From Euglena gracilis (taxonomy: Eukaryota > Euglenida > Euglenophyceae > Euglenales), in contig CP154954.1 in the NCBI GenBank assembly GCA_039621445.1, positions 18,648,642 to 18,712,641 on the forward strand: a stretch of 64,000 bases of DNA, written 5' to 3'. Below the pieces are notes generated by a model. That model made no database searches. It was not told where the DNA came from and saw only the letters and a program-made list of their open reading frames with translations. Of this stretch, positions 19,446-27,634 are shown piece after piece (positions within the stretch are counted from its first letter, which is position 1; the number at the start of each line of letters is the position of its first letter). The translations under genes were made by a program, and so were the position numbers.

Positions 19446-19717
19446 CATAGCTGGCTTTTTTAAAAAAAAACGTTTTTGTTTGTTTTTTTATTTAAAAAAA
19501 ACGGGCAAAAAAAAACGGCAAAAAAAAGGGGAAAATGATGGTCCAAATTTTGCCTTTGATCGCAAGGGTGAACCAACCTTAGCTCAAAGGGCTTGAAAAC
19601 CAATACTTTTGGTTGTCATACTTTTGTTTTTTGTTTTTTTTTTGAAAAAAACATGCGTTTTTTTCAAAAAAAACGTGTTTTTTTTTAAACTTCGTTTTAA
19701 ACGAAGTGCCAGCTATG
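19446..19717. mobile_element. A/T-rich MITE with CATAGCTGGC ends
   Basis: Bounded by CATAGCTGGC and GCCAGCTATG, with A- and T-runs plus a palindrome 'cttcgttttaaacgaag' next to the right end. Same family as 18649-19028. Confidence 0.55.
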
Positions 19718-19896
19718 GTTGAAACATCCCAAATTTGGTGTCTTTCTCTAACCGAGGATGGGCAAAAAAAGCTAAAATTAAAGGCAAAATTTTTTTGCCC
19801 TGGACTCAATGCCGTTTTTTTTGTTTTTTTAAAAAACATTTTTTTTTAAAAAAAACGAGTTTTTTTTGACTTCGTTTTAAACGAAGTGCCAGCTAT
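19718..19896. repeat. Second A/T-rich MITE right end
   Basis: Repeats the T/A-run plus 'cttcgttttaaacgaagtgc' and 'cagctatg' ending of the neighbouring element. The left end is not clear. Confidence 0.45.
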
Positions 19897-20264
19897 GCCC
19901 CAAGGCGCCTCGACTGCTTCCACGGGGGGCTCACATTTGCCTGACTGTACATTGAGCCACCATGCGCAGGTGCCTCCACAACAACCTCCCGGCGTTTAGG
20001 TGACCAGCCGGGACCCGTTGATAGCGATCCCCGACACCGGTGCGCCACATTCCGATGTCCAGGCCACTCACCCCCACGGTATATCGAACGCTGCTTCAAG
20101 TGCACCACACTCCGAAGGTCGCCCGACCTGATGACCAACTAGCGAGTCCCACGGAACCAGGTTGATTACTGGTTGCTATCGGTTGCTGCCGTTCTAAAGG
20201 CCTCCCATCTTCCGCGAAGCACCCTGAGGACCCATGCGGTCCTGCCACTCGTTAGGGACTGGGT
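19897..20264. other. Left flank of the retrotransposon, no gene
   Basis: Balanced-composition DNA without a recognisable ORF. It ends at the first base of repeat A1 (20265). Confidence 0.3.
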
Positions 20265-20361
20265 ATCCTACGATCTCTGATCGCCAGATCCGCGACAGGC
20301 AATTAGGCATCAAAGATACCCTCCACTATCCCTCTAGTGCCTTTCACGAAGGAAGAACACT
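20265..20361 (+). repeat. Split direct repeat A1
   Basis: 97 bp, identical by eye to 25902-25998. It defines the left end of the retrotransposon and ends eight bases before the first Gag-region ATG (20370). Confidence 0.88.
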
Positions 20362-20368
20362 GAATACG

Positions 20369-21088
20369 ATGCCTGAAACTGGAAAGTCAAGTGACAGCGA
20401 GGAACTCTCAACAATATCCGAAATTTCGAGCGTCGCCAGTCTGACCATCGAGGAGATTGTGGAGAGAAAGCGACAAGAGCAGGCAGCCACGCAAAAGGAT
20501 GGCCAAACCAGGAGCCAGAAGCGTCGAGCAAGGCGGCTGAAGCAAGCGCTGGCACCAGCCCCCCTCCGAGTTCGATTACCCGGAATCAAGCAATCCCAGA
20601 AAAAGCCACATTTGACCAAGGTGTGCAAGCAAAAAGCCCAAAGGCAAGCCAAGCAGCACGACAACCAAGCTGTGGAGCAAAACCCTGGCGCTGGCAAGAA
20701 GAACCCGGAGTTTGGAAACCAAGGAAGCAAAGGAGACGTAAACGAACACCGCCCCCATCCCCAGCACATTCCCCATTACAATCGCCATCCCCGTTTTGTG
20801 CCCTCCCCCCCCCCTCCCCCCCCACATGTGGTGCCAATTGTCCCAATTACAGAGGCCCTGCGGGCCCTGCAAAGACAATTGGCACCACCCCTTCCCACCG
20901 AAACTTACATCAACACCAACCTACCACACACACTGCCATTCCACACCTTCTTTCCCCCTCCCCCCCCCGGCCCTCCCCACCCCTGTGGCCCAGTGGGCCC
21001 CTTCGGTGGGGATGTTGGCCGGGATGTCCCTCCCCCCCCCTGGACCACCACCTCCCAACCCCACCCCCACTATCCAAATTACAGCTGA
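20369..21088 (+). CDS. Retrotransposon ORF1, basic N-terminal Gag-region segment
   Basis: Starts with the ATG right after repeat A1 (MPETGKSSDSEELS). Residues about 10-40 are acidic/Ser-rich. Residues 40-130 are strongly basic (RSQKRRARRLKQ, KVCKQKAQRQAKQ) and suited to nucleic-acid binding. The rest is Pro-rich. This frame ends at 21088, while protein-like sequence continues in the next frame from about 21065 (TAELYEQLRNHFLP). A C-run just before the change suggests an indel or slippage site. A string AVEQNPGAG resembles a 2A motif but lacks the final proline. Confidence 0.6.
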   Translation: MPETGKSSDSEELSTISEISSVASLTIEEIVERKRQEQAATQKDGQTRSQKRRARRLKQALAPAPLRVRLPGIKQSQKKPHLTKVCKQKAQRQAKQHDNQAVEQNPGAGKKNPEFGNQGSKGDVNEHRPHPQHIPHYNRHPRFVPSPPPPPPHVVPIVPITEALRALQRQLAPPLPTETYINTNLPHTLPFHTFFPPPPPGPPHPCGPVGPFGGDVGRDVPPPPWTTTSQPHPHYPNYS

Positions 21089-21728
21089 ATTATATGAACA
21101 ATTGAGGAATCATTTCCTCCCTAACCAGGCTAACCCCACCCCCCCCCTCCCAGGGCCTTCTGCACCCCCCTCCCCCATCTCAGTCGCCCCCCCCTCCCCC
21201 ACTGGCTTGGATCCCCTTTCCCTTTGTGATGAAGAAATGGAAGACCTGCGAAGTATTCTGCCGAAACTTCGGCCCCCCCCTGCCCAAACAACCTTTCTGT
21301 TGGAGTGGCTCCGCGGCCTCCCCCCCCACCCCCCACCCTGTGCAAAAGCCCTGTCTCCGCCAGTGATGGGACTGCAGTCTGCCAGATCAATGATCTACCT
21401 CCTCTGTGCCTGCCTTCTAGCCGGACTCCTCCCAAAAATGCTGGATGGGTGGGAGCGAAGGACCCCCGCCCCCACCCCGGCGGCATGCCAAAAAAGGGGC
21501 GAGCACCATGACCCCAATCCCTGCCACGACCACTATGACTTTCCCCCGGCTGCCACCCCTGGGAACTACGGCCCCACCCTCTGGAAGGTCACCTGGGGTC
21601 CGAACTGGGTCGTCCACTGCGGAGACATCCAACCAAACCCGGGTCCCCCCAGCCGGCACTTCGTCTTCCGCCCCCCCCCTCCTCTGGGGCATCCTGGACT
21701 TCTGGTCGCTCCCTCCACCGGACCTTGA
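20796..21728 (+). CDS. Retrotransposon Gag-region segment ending in first 2A-like motif
   Basis: Open frame that looks like real protein from about 21065 onward: TAELYEQLRNHFLPNQ, an acidic patch (CDEEMEDLRSILPK), a hydrophobic segment (MIYLLCACLLAGLLPKM, around 21390-21440), then WVVHCGDIQPNPGP at 21606-21647. A second frame change follows near the C9 run at 21672. Upstream of about 21065 this frame is probably a shadow of ORF1. No known enzymatic domain is visible. Confidence 0.5.
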   Translation: MCPPPPLPPHMWCQLSQLQRPCGPCKDNWHHPFPPKLTSTPTYHTHCHSTPSFPLPPPALPTPVAQWAPSVGMLAGMSLPPPGPPPPNPTPTIQITAELYEQLRNHFLPNQANPTPPLPGPSAPPSPISVAPPSPTGLDPLSLCDEEMEDLRSILPKLRPPPAQTTFLLEWLRGLPPHPPPCAKALSPPVMGLQSARSMIYLLCACLLAGLLPKMLDGWERRTPAPTPAACQKRGEHHDPNPCHDHYDFPPAATPGNYGPTLWKVTWGPNWVVHCGDIQPNPGPPSRHFVFRPPPPLGHPGLLVAPSTGP

Positions 21729-22977
21729 CCTCTTCGCCTCAGCTAGCAACGCACAAACCACCAACTTTTTCTCGGAAGCTTCCTCCGCCCTCAACAGGAC
21801 CTGGCGCCACCTGGGCTTCCTTTGGATCAACCCACCTTTCTACCTCTTGCCCCTGGTCACCAAAAAAGTCCTGCACGAACGACCGCACGCGCTGGTTCTG
21901 TTCCCTTTCAGCCAGGCTCAATGGTTCACCGACCTCACCACCGCCGCCACAAGGCTCATCACCATCCACACCACCCCCTGCTTCCTCTTCCCCGACGGCT
22001 CCCCTGCACCTCCGGCACCTTGGCCCGTGTTCATCGCCCTCATATCCGCCCCTAACATGCCTCAAACTTCGCCACACGGCACCCCCATCCTACTCTGCGG
22101 TGACGTTGAACAGAACCCCGGGCCCATCTCCTTCCATGAATTCCTTCAAAATGCCGCCACTCCTTTCATGACAGGGGTCAACCCCACAGACATCGCCCGC
22201 CACAAAACAAACCTTCTCCTCCGTTCTGCCTCCTGGGGTGAACATTGGTTCGCCTCCCTCTTCCCCGATCCCAGCCAACCCCCGGACCACGATGTCGCCC
22301 TCCAATACCTCTCGGCATACGAACTCTTCACAAGAGCCACCCTTGAACGTGGTCCTGAGGCGCTCCAGTGGACCTTCCAAGAGGACGAACTGGAGGCCCT
22401 GCGCCGGCAAGTCGCCGCCCTTTCCGCACCATCACAAAACCCACCTCCCCCAACCCTTGAAAGCCTCTCCGCCACACTCTCCCCAACCAACATCACTGCT
22501 TTCCGCTCCCTCCACCCCGGACCGACCTGGATGACCGACTTGTGCGACATCCTGGAGCGCTCCCTCTCGGGAATGACCGAGGACGACACCCTTCTCGCCG
22601 TTTGGCGCCTCCTCATCTCCACGTATTTTCGCTACCGCGCCACTTACACCTCACCGGCCGCACGACTCACCACAGATCCACACCAACCCCACATGCACCG
22701 CTCCTCCTCCTCCTCCTCCCAACAGCAAACCCATGCGCCCCCGTCCAGTCCAGCCCCTTTCTCTGCCTCCGACGCCTGCCTCATGGGAGCCTCCGCCCAA
22801 GAAAGGCGAACCCCACACGGCACATCAACTTTCCTGTTCCACCAAGGAACTGAGTATTACAAAACCCGGGAAGGAACGCTTTGGCCCACCTCCTCTCCGC
22901 CCCCAAAGGATTGCTTCAAATGCCCGGGCTCCAGGCACTGGCATTGGCAATGTCCCAAGCTTCAAACCCACAAATGA
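21445..22977 (+). CDS. gag: Retrotransposon Gag polyprotein with NPPF domain, second 2A and CCHC knuckle
   Basis: A 510-codon frame; the stretch before about 21680 probably shadows the previous frame. From PDLDLFASASN (about 21719) through WINPPF and VTKKVLHERPHALVLFPF runs a domain like the DLFAS...NPPF module that in other retroelements follows RNase H or forms an adenine-methyltransferase-like region. A perfect 2A motif, GDVEQNPGP, ends at 22125. The following Gag part has a helical segment (EDELEALRRQVAALSA) and closes with a zinc knuckle C490-x2-C493-x4-H498-x4-C503. The order NPPF domain, 2A, Gag is unusual. The stop at 22977 overlaps the recombinase frame, which is +1 relative to this one. 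Confidence 0.75.
   Translation: MGGSEGPPPPPRRHAKKGASTMTPIPATTTMTFPRLPPLGTTAPPSGRSPGVRTGSSTAETSNQTRVPPAGTSSSAPPLLWGILDFWSLPPPDLDLFASASNAQTTNFFSEASSALNRTWRHLGFLWINPPFYLLPLVTKKVLHERPHALVLFPFSQAQWFTDLTTAATRLITIHTTPCFLFPDGSPAPPAPWPVFIALISAPNMPQTSPHGTPILLCGDVEQNPGPISFHEFLQNAATPFMTGVNPTDIARHKTNLLLRSASWGEHWFASLFPDPSQPPDHDVALQYLSAYELFTRATLERGPEALQWTFQEDELEALRRQVAALSAPSQNPPPPTLESLSATLSPTNITAFRSLHPGPTWMTDLCDILERSLSGMTEDDTLLAVWRLLISTYFRYRATYTSPAARLTTDPHQPHMHRSSSSSSQQQTHAPPSSPAPFSASDACLMGASAQERRTPHGTSTFLFHQGTEYYKTREGTLWPTSSPPPKDCFKCPGSRHWHWQCPKLQTHK
21621..21647 (+). other. 2A-like ribosome-skipping motif no. 1 (GDIQPNPGP)
   Basis: Matches the 2A consensus D-V/I-E-x-N-P-G-P except for Gln in place of Glu, preceded by the hydrophobic WVVHC. 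In known 2A peptides the ribosome releases the chain before the last proline and continues translation. The same CGD prefix is shared with motif no. 2, suggesting duplication. Confidence 0.65.
22099..22125 (+). other. 2A-like ribosome-skipping motif no. 2 (GDVEQNPGP)
   Basis: A perfect D-V-E-x-N-P-G-P match preceded by PILLC, in frame within the Gag ORF. Active 2A peptides have this core. It would release the NPPF-domain protein from the CCHC Gag protein without a protease, and none is visible. Confidence 0.8.
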
Positions 22978-24091
22978 CTCGCTGTGTCCCACCCCCCTAA
23001 CCCAACCCCCCCCCCAGCATACCCCTCCCCCCTCCCAAACTGCCCCCCTCCCCCCACCAATACCTCCTTGCACCATCTCCGCCCTCACCTCAGCCTCACT
23101 TAAGCTCAAAGACCACCTCGCACAGCCCGACCGCACCCCCCTGCCAGGAAACGCCCTCCTATGGCACTGGTCCACCTCCACCCTACGCACGTACTGCTCC
23201 CGTATCAATTCCCTCCTCTCCTTTTCACACACCTATCCTCCGGACACTGACCTCGTGGTCTTGGTCCCGCTCTACCTGGGGCACCTTGCCGCGGCCGGCC
23301 ACGCCTCCTCCTACAGTCGCGGTGTCCTCTCCGCCCTCCAAGCCCTCTCCACCCTTTCTTGGCTCGACCTCACCCTCCCACCAGCCTGGTGGAAGTACTC
23401 CTCCGCCGCCGACCGCATCCACGTCCCCTCCGACCGCTTGTGGTTCCCACCATCGGCTTTTTCCCAAATACGGCCGTCCACGCTGCAAGACGTCCGCACT
23501 GTCGGCCTCACCATTTTGGCGCTTTCCCTCGGCCTGCGCTACAGTGAAGCCGCCTCACTCTCCCGCTCTTCCCTCCTCTTCTCCTCCCCATCACCAACCA
23601 TACACTTCCGCGCCGCCAAGGTCCGCCCCCCACTCTCCCCGGACACCACCCGAACCCTCACCTCCTTCACCCTTTCTTGGCTCCTCTTCCTCTACGAAGT
23701 CGCCGAACCCACAGACTCACCCTTCTGCCCGCCGGCCACACTCCACCACCACTACAAACAGGTCTTCCAGCACACGCGTGCTGCTGGGTTCCCCTTCCAC
23801 TCTCTCCGCCGGGCCTGTGCCCGCATCATGTCCCAATCCGGAGTTCCCCTCGAAGCCATCATGGATTGGTGCAGGTGGAGGAACCCAAGACAAGCCCGGG
23901 AATACATTGGACCTGCACACAGCGAACCCCAACTTACTGTCCCATGGCTCTTTCCCCAACCTCCCCCCACAGTCGGAGCACCAACACCCTTCATCCCAAT
24001 CATCCCGGGCGACCTCTTCCCTCCCACCTTCCTCCCTATCCAAACCCCAACCACATCCAACAAACGACGGCGACCTTCCACCATCTCGTAA
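22733..24091 (+). CDS. Tyrosine recombinase of the retrotransposon
   Basis: The real protein probably begins about 23065, after a Pro-rich lead that overlaps the Gag frame. An N-terminal SAM-like core-binding part (STLRTYCSRINSLLSF) is followed by the catalytic domain: Arg269 in LGLRYSEAASL, the H356-x-x-R359 box (HSLRRACARIMSQSGV), Trp382 at the usual His/Trp position, and the nucleophile Tyr391 (REYIG). All five catalytic positions are present. Such enzymes cut and rejoin DNA through a 3'-phosphotyrosine; in DIRS-type elements they insert the circular cDNA, so no integrase or target duplication is needed. The length (about 340 residues from the core) is normal. Expression probably needs a +1 frameshift or reinitiation. 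Confidence 0.85.
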   Translation: MRPRPVQPLSLPPTPASWEPPPKKGEPHTAHQLSCSTKELSITKPGKERFGPPPLRPQRIASNARAPGTGIGNVPSFKPTNDSLCPTPLTQPPPQHTPPPSQTAPLPPPIPPCTISALTSASLKLKDHLAQPDRTPLPGNALLWHWSTSTLRTYCSRINSLLSFSHTYPPDTDLVVLVPLYLGHLAAAGHASSYSRGVLSALQALSTLSWLDLTLPPAWWKYSSAADRIHVPSDRLWFPPSAFSQIRPSTLQDVRTVGLTILALSLGLRYSEAASLSRSSLLFSSPSPTIHFRAAKVRPPLSPDTTRTLTSFTLSWLLFLYEVAEPTDSPFCPPATLHHHYKQVFQHTRAAGFPFHSLRRACARIMSQSGVPLEAIMDWCRWRNPRQAREYIGPAHSEPQLTVPWLFPQPPPTVGAPTPFIPIIPGDLFPPTFLPIQTPTTSNKRRRPSTIS

Positions 24092-24298
24092 TACACTGTG
24101 GGGCCTCGCTGGTCGACTCTCAAAACTCCCCTTACCCCACCCCGTTTCCCGACGATGCTTGTACCATCTCCTCCGCCTCCTCTTCCACGTCCTCACCGAC
24201 CTGCGCACGGATTCTCTCATACAACTGACAACTGGCCGCCTGCTCTCCCTCTCTCTTCGCCCTCCGCTCCATCAACTGGCTCCTCCTCCTCATACTAA

Positions 24299-24940
24299 AA
24301 TACTACAGTAACCCCAACCCGGCCCCCCCCCTCCAAGGAACTCGCGCTCCGCGGCTTGGGCCAACGCGGCTCATACGCCATCCCCCCACCTATCTGGGAT
24401 TCTGTTGTGCCCCCCACCCTCATCCGCACCCTCCTCCGACACCCGCCGCCGCCACCCTCCCTTCAACGACGCCCATCCCCACTCACCGTGATCCTCCTTC
24501 ACTCCCTGGCACGGGACGGTTTCCTCCTCCCCCTACCACCACCCTCCGGGGACTTCCACCCCTTCTCCAACCTTGCTTCCTTTATCCACCCCAAAAACAG
24601 CAGCAAAGTCAGCTTCATTGCCGACTTACGTTGGGCTAACACCTTTTCCGAGCCTCCCCCCTTCCACCTCCCATCCCTGTCCCATATCTCCGAAACCATC
24701 TCCAGGTTCCCCCCTGGCACTCTCTGGGCCACCACCATCGACTTAACCAACTTTTTCTGGAGCCTCGAACTCCCCCCCGCTGCCAAATACGCCTTCCGCA
24801 CCGCATCCTTCTACTTCCCTTGCCTCCCGTTTGGCTGGAACCTTTCCCCTGTACTTGCCCAACTCACACTCCAAGATCTTATTAACCGCGCTGTTTCCTC
24901 CCTCCCTCCCCCCCACGTTGCACCACGGCATGACGACTTC
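24299..24940 (+). CDS. Reverse transcriptase, N-terminal part (to the catalytic DD)
   Basis: Open from 24299 after a stop. Motifs in order: HPKNSSKVSFIADLRWANTF (fingers), TIDLTNFFWSLEL (motif A, catalytic Asp), LPFGWNLSPVLAQ (motif B), and HDDF at 24929-24940 (motif C, with His at the variable first position of YxDD). Directly afterwards the protein continues in the next frame, so this copy carries a one-base net shift within a few bases of the catalytic site. The frame itself stays open to 25285 but with non-RT sequence. The domain identity is clear; the motif C variant is atypical. Confidence 0.8.
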
Positions 24941-25857
24941 TCATCTTCACCTATTATGACACCCTATGCAGCCTTGTCACCAATACCATTACCTCCACCC
25001 TTCGATCATGCAACCTCCTCATCTCCCCCAAATCCTCGCTCCTACCCACACAAGCTATCACATGGCTGGGCAAGGTGTTCAACCTCTGCCACCGAACAAT
25101 CGGAAACACCGCCGCCACAGAGCAGAAAGCACTCGCCCTCTCACTTCTCTGCACGTTTATGCCCCTCCATCCCCAGGTCATCGACCGCCTCACCGGCTTT
25201 ATGTTGTGGTACCACCGCCCACACCGCGGAACAACACTGCTCCTTCGGGGGTGGTACCTCACAAAGTACACCCTTGGTCGTATAGACCACGCTTTCCCCA
25301 AACTCCGACGGGCCCTCTTTCACCTCCTCCTGCAAGGCCTTACGCCATGGCAGGCTGTCGACGCCATCCCCCCTTCCTTCTTCAACCCGCTGATCTTCGC
25401 CGACGCCGCCATCTCCGCCAGCGGCTGCCAAATCGGCCTTTACTGCCCAACCGTCGGCTGCCGCATCCAACGTATGCATTGCCCATCCATCTCCCAACAA
25501 CGTGCCGAGTTACTCGCCCTGGAACAGGCCGTCCACTTCGCCTATAACACTGGTCTCCACCCTTGCACCATTGTTGGTGACAATGTCTCCACCCTACACC
25601 TCCTCTCTCACTTTACCCCCTCCCTGTCAAACCAATCCCTGTGTAAGGACCTCCGCCGCTTGCTAAACTTCATTATCCGTACCAAACTCACTGCCCATCT
25701 CCTATGGTGCCCTTCCTCCATTCAACCAGCCGACCCAATCTCTCGATGGCACCTCTCCCCCCACCTATCACTCCCAAACCAATCAGTCGAAGACAGATTC
25801 GCCTCACTCTGCCAATCCTTCCACCGCTGCCGCCTCATCGGCATGCTCCACGGATGA
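24941..25857 (+). CDS. Reverse transcriptase thumb and RNase H
   Basis: Continues the RT in the frame of the 25075-25857 ORF: IFTYYDTLCSL, then ISPKSSLLPTQAITWLGK. The RNase H domain follows, with acidic residues in FADAAISASG (about 25400), QRAELLALEQ (about 25505), VGDNVSTLHLL (about 25580) and WCPSSIQPADPISR (about 25730), the four-carboxylate D-E-D-D pattern of retroelement RNases H. The last motif is followed directly by the stop, so no recombinase or methyltransferase follows RNase H here. The order gag, YR, RT-RH differs from Ngaro, where the recombinase is last. Confidence 0.82.
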
Positions 25858-25861
25858 CGGC

Positions 25862-25888
25862 GGGTGTGTTGTCCATTCCCATGTCTTC
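25862..25888 (+). repeat. Split direct repeat B1
   Basis: 27 bp (gggtgtgttgtccattccca to gtcttc), identical to 26094-26120. It is separated from A2 by 13 bp (gcttgcttcgcgg). Confidence 0.85.
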
Positions 25889-25901
25889 GCTTGCTTCGCG
25901 G

Positions 25902-25998
25902 ATCCTACGATCTCTGATCGCCAGATCCGCGACAGGCAATTAGGCATCAAAGATACCCTCCACTATCCCTCTAGTGCCTTTCACGAAGGAAGAACACT
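25902..25998 (+). repeat. Split direct repeat A2
   Basis: 97-bp copy of A1 placed between B1 and B2. Confidence 0.88.
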
Positions 25999-26093
25999 CT
26001 CCACACCACCTCAGCTGACCACTGATGCTCCATCGTGTCCCCGTTGAGGTATTGTACGATAGCTGACCAGCTAAGAACGCTGCCGCCACCTTT

Positions 26094-26120
26094 GGGTGTG
26101 TTGTCCATTCCCATGTCTTC
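26094..26120 (+). repeat. Split direct repeat B2
   Basis: 27-bp copy of B1; its right edge marks the end of the retrotransposon. Confidence 0.85.
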
Positions 26121-26597
26121 AGAATGGAGGGCAACAACACGGCGGGTAGCACAGCTTCACCCAGACCGTGCCCCGGGCCCAGGGAGATGTCTCTTTTGGC
26201 CCTCGCCACAAGGAGAAACTCCTCATGACTCCCTGTGCGGCCACAGGTCGCCGGTAGATACTATGGGTGTAAAGTACATAAAGGTTGTACGGAGTGCCGT
26301 GCCCGTCCTGCGGTCCATGGTTAGAGGAAAATGGGAAAGTCCCATCTTCAATATATACGGCGGCGGGGGGGGGGGAGTGTGTGCTTTGCCTGCCACTGTT
26401 GGCGTGTTTGTGTCATTGGCTGGTTGGCTGATTTGTGCCTGGGGTGGTTTCACAGCCGTCCGAGAGTGGCTGATTTGTGCCTGGGGTTGTTTCAGAGCCG
26501 TCCGAGAGTGGAGGTGAGAAAGCTGGCCTCATGGCCATTGCTTTGTGTGGGCCACCGAAGGTGGTAGAGGTGGTCGGTGCCCTGGATGAAGTCACAC
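26121..26597. other. Right flank with a doubled 42-bp unit, no firm gene
   Basis: A 42-bp unit (ggctgatttgtgcctggggt and onward) is repeated head to tail at about 26428-26511; on the minus strand it encodes a 14-residue ETTPGTNQPLSDG-type repeat. Open frames exist on both strands but none is recognisable. Confidence 0.35.
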
Positions 26598-27634
26598 TCA
26601 AAAGTATGGGGAATGCGTACCACCGCTATTGCAATCAAGTAGTTGCTCAGGGCACTGTCCCCATGCCAGTTGTCTTGCCAACTCGCGCATCAAAGCCATT
26701 CCAAGTCCCTGCCATGCACTGGCCTCCACACCCCGCCTCTCCCAGCCGTTATGTTGGCTTGTTTGGAGGCGGATGCATGTGGAGACGAATCCTTGGCCTG
26801 CTTCACTCATGCCACCGTAGCAGTCCATCACCAGTGGGATAAATGTCCAGCCTCGTCGCTTGCAAGGGTCCCCATACTTGGCAATTTTGTCTTCTTCCTG
26901 TCGAGTGTGCCAATTGTCCACCTGAGCTGGAGGTGACCTGGAGGGTGCTAGTGGGTGTCTGACTGTGACATCAATGGCTGCGGGTCCATTTGCGTCAAAT
27001 CGAGTGATGAAAACATCGCCCGGTCGAGTTCCGTCCTCAGCTTTTTCTTCTCGACGTGCAGGAAAGCCAGCTCGCTGTGCCAGGTTCAGGACAAAGCTTT
27101 GCACTGCCCCGTGCCGCCGAACGAGGTTGTTACGGTGGCAGCAGACGAGGTGGTGGCCGGCTGTGTCAAGTGGGCTCATGCATCGTGGACATGCGGGAGA
27201 GTGGCTCTCTTCTGTTTTTACCACAGGAGCGCCAAGCGTCCATTGGAGGAGGGCAACAAATTCTTTCGTGGGAACAAGGGTTTTTGTGCCAGCAGAGGGG
27301 ACTGCACACGTCCAGGCCATGGCATGAGGCCTTGTTTGGCAGGAAAATCGGATGGCATCGGATCCGGACAGGGAGTTTTGCAGTTTCTTTTGGCGCAGCA
27401 TTGAGCAGACGTTCCCCCAGTGTTTCTGTGACACCATTTCTCGTGGTAGTTGGGTGGCACGGGTGGAGTCATCTGTTAAGGCCTGCAGGGGTTGACCTTC
27501 AACACCAACGATCTTCAGCAATGTCAGTGCGGAGTCAAAATCTGGTGGTTTCATACTGCGGATTACGAAGTCCGGAAGTCCCAACAACGTTTCAGCCCTT
27601 TGGAGGAAGTCCCATGTCTTCGCTTGCTTCGCGG
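26598..27634 (-). pseudogene. Non-LTR retrotransposon ORF2 C-terminal part (zinc knuckle plus REL-endonuclease-like domain)
   Basis: A continuous minus-strand frame open from 27634 (first Met at 27587) to a stop at 26598. Counting from that Met, a Cys/His knuckle C133-x2-C136, H145 and C149/C150 is followed by RRHGAV. A PD-(D/E)xK-like region follows with RPGDVF (188-193) and AIDVTV (205-210), then HPL. This combination is the C-terminal end of many algal and animal non-LTR reverse transcriptases with a restriction-like endonuclease. The RT domain is missing upstream, where a stop lies directly before 27634, so it is a 5'-truncated copy. The frame is otherwise undamaged, indicating a young insertion or continued constraint. 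Confidence 0.65.

Larger units (their letters stand above)
20265..26120 (+). mobile_element. Tyrosine-recombinase retrotransposon with split direct repeats (DIRS superfamily, PAT/Ngaro-like)
   Basis: A 5.86 kb element. A 97-bp repeat occurs at 20265-20361 (A1) and 25902-25998 (A2). A second 27-bp repeat occurs at 25862-25888 (B1) and 26094-26120 (B2). This A1-internal-B1-A2-B2 layout is the split-direct-repeat structure known from PAT, Ngaro and related elements, which replicate through a circular DNA joined and inserted by a tyrosine recombinase. The internal region encodes, in order, a basic ORF, a Gag region with two 2A-like motifs and a CCHC knuckle, a tyrosine recombinase, reverse transcriptase and RNase H. 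There are no LTRs and no target duplication, as expected. Several frame changes mean the copy may be inactive. Confidence 0.88.

Noticed and set aside
20660-20710. A third 2A-like string (AVEQNPGAG) in retrotransposon ORF1
   Set aside because: It lacks the initial Asp and the essential final proline and has no hydrophobic lead, so it would not support ribosome skipping.
23286-24311. 341-codon plus-strand ORF overlapping the recombinase
   Set aside because: Pro/Ser/His-rich shadow reading of the C-rich recombinase gene in another frame; it contains no domain.
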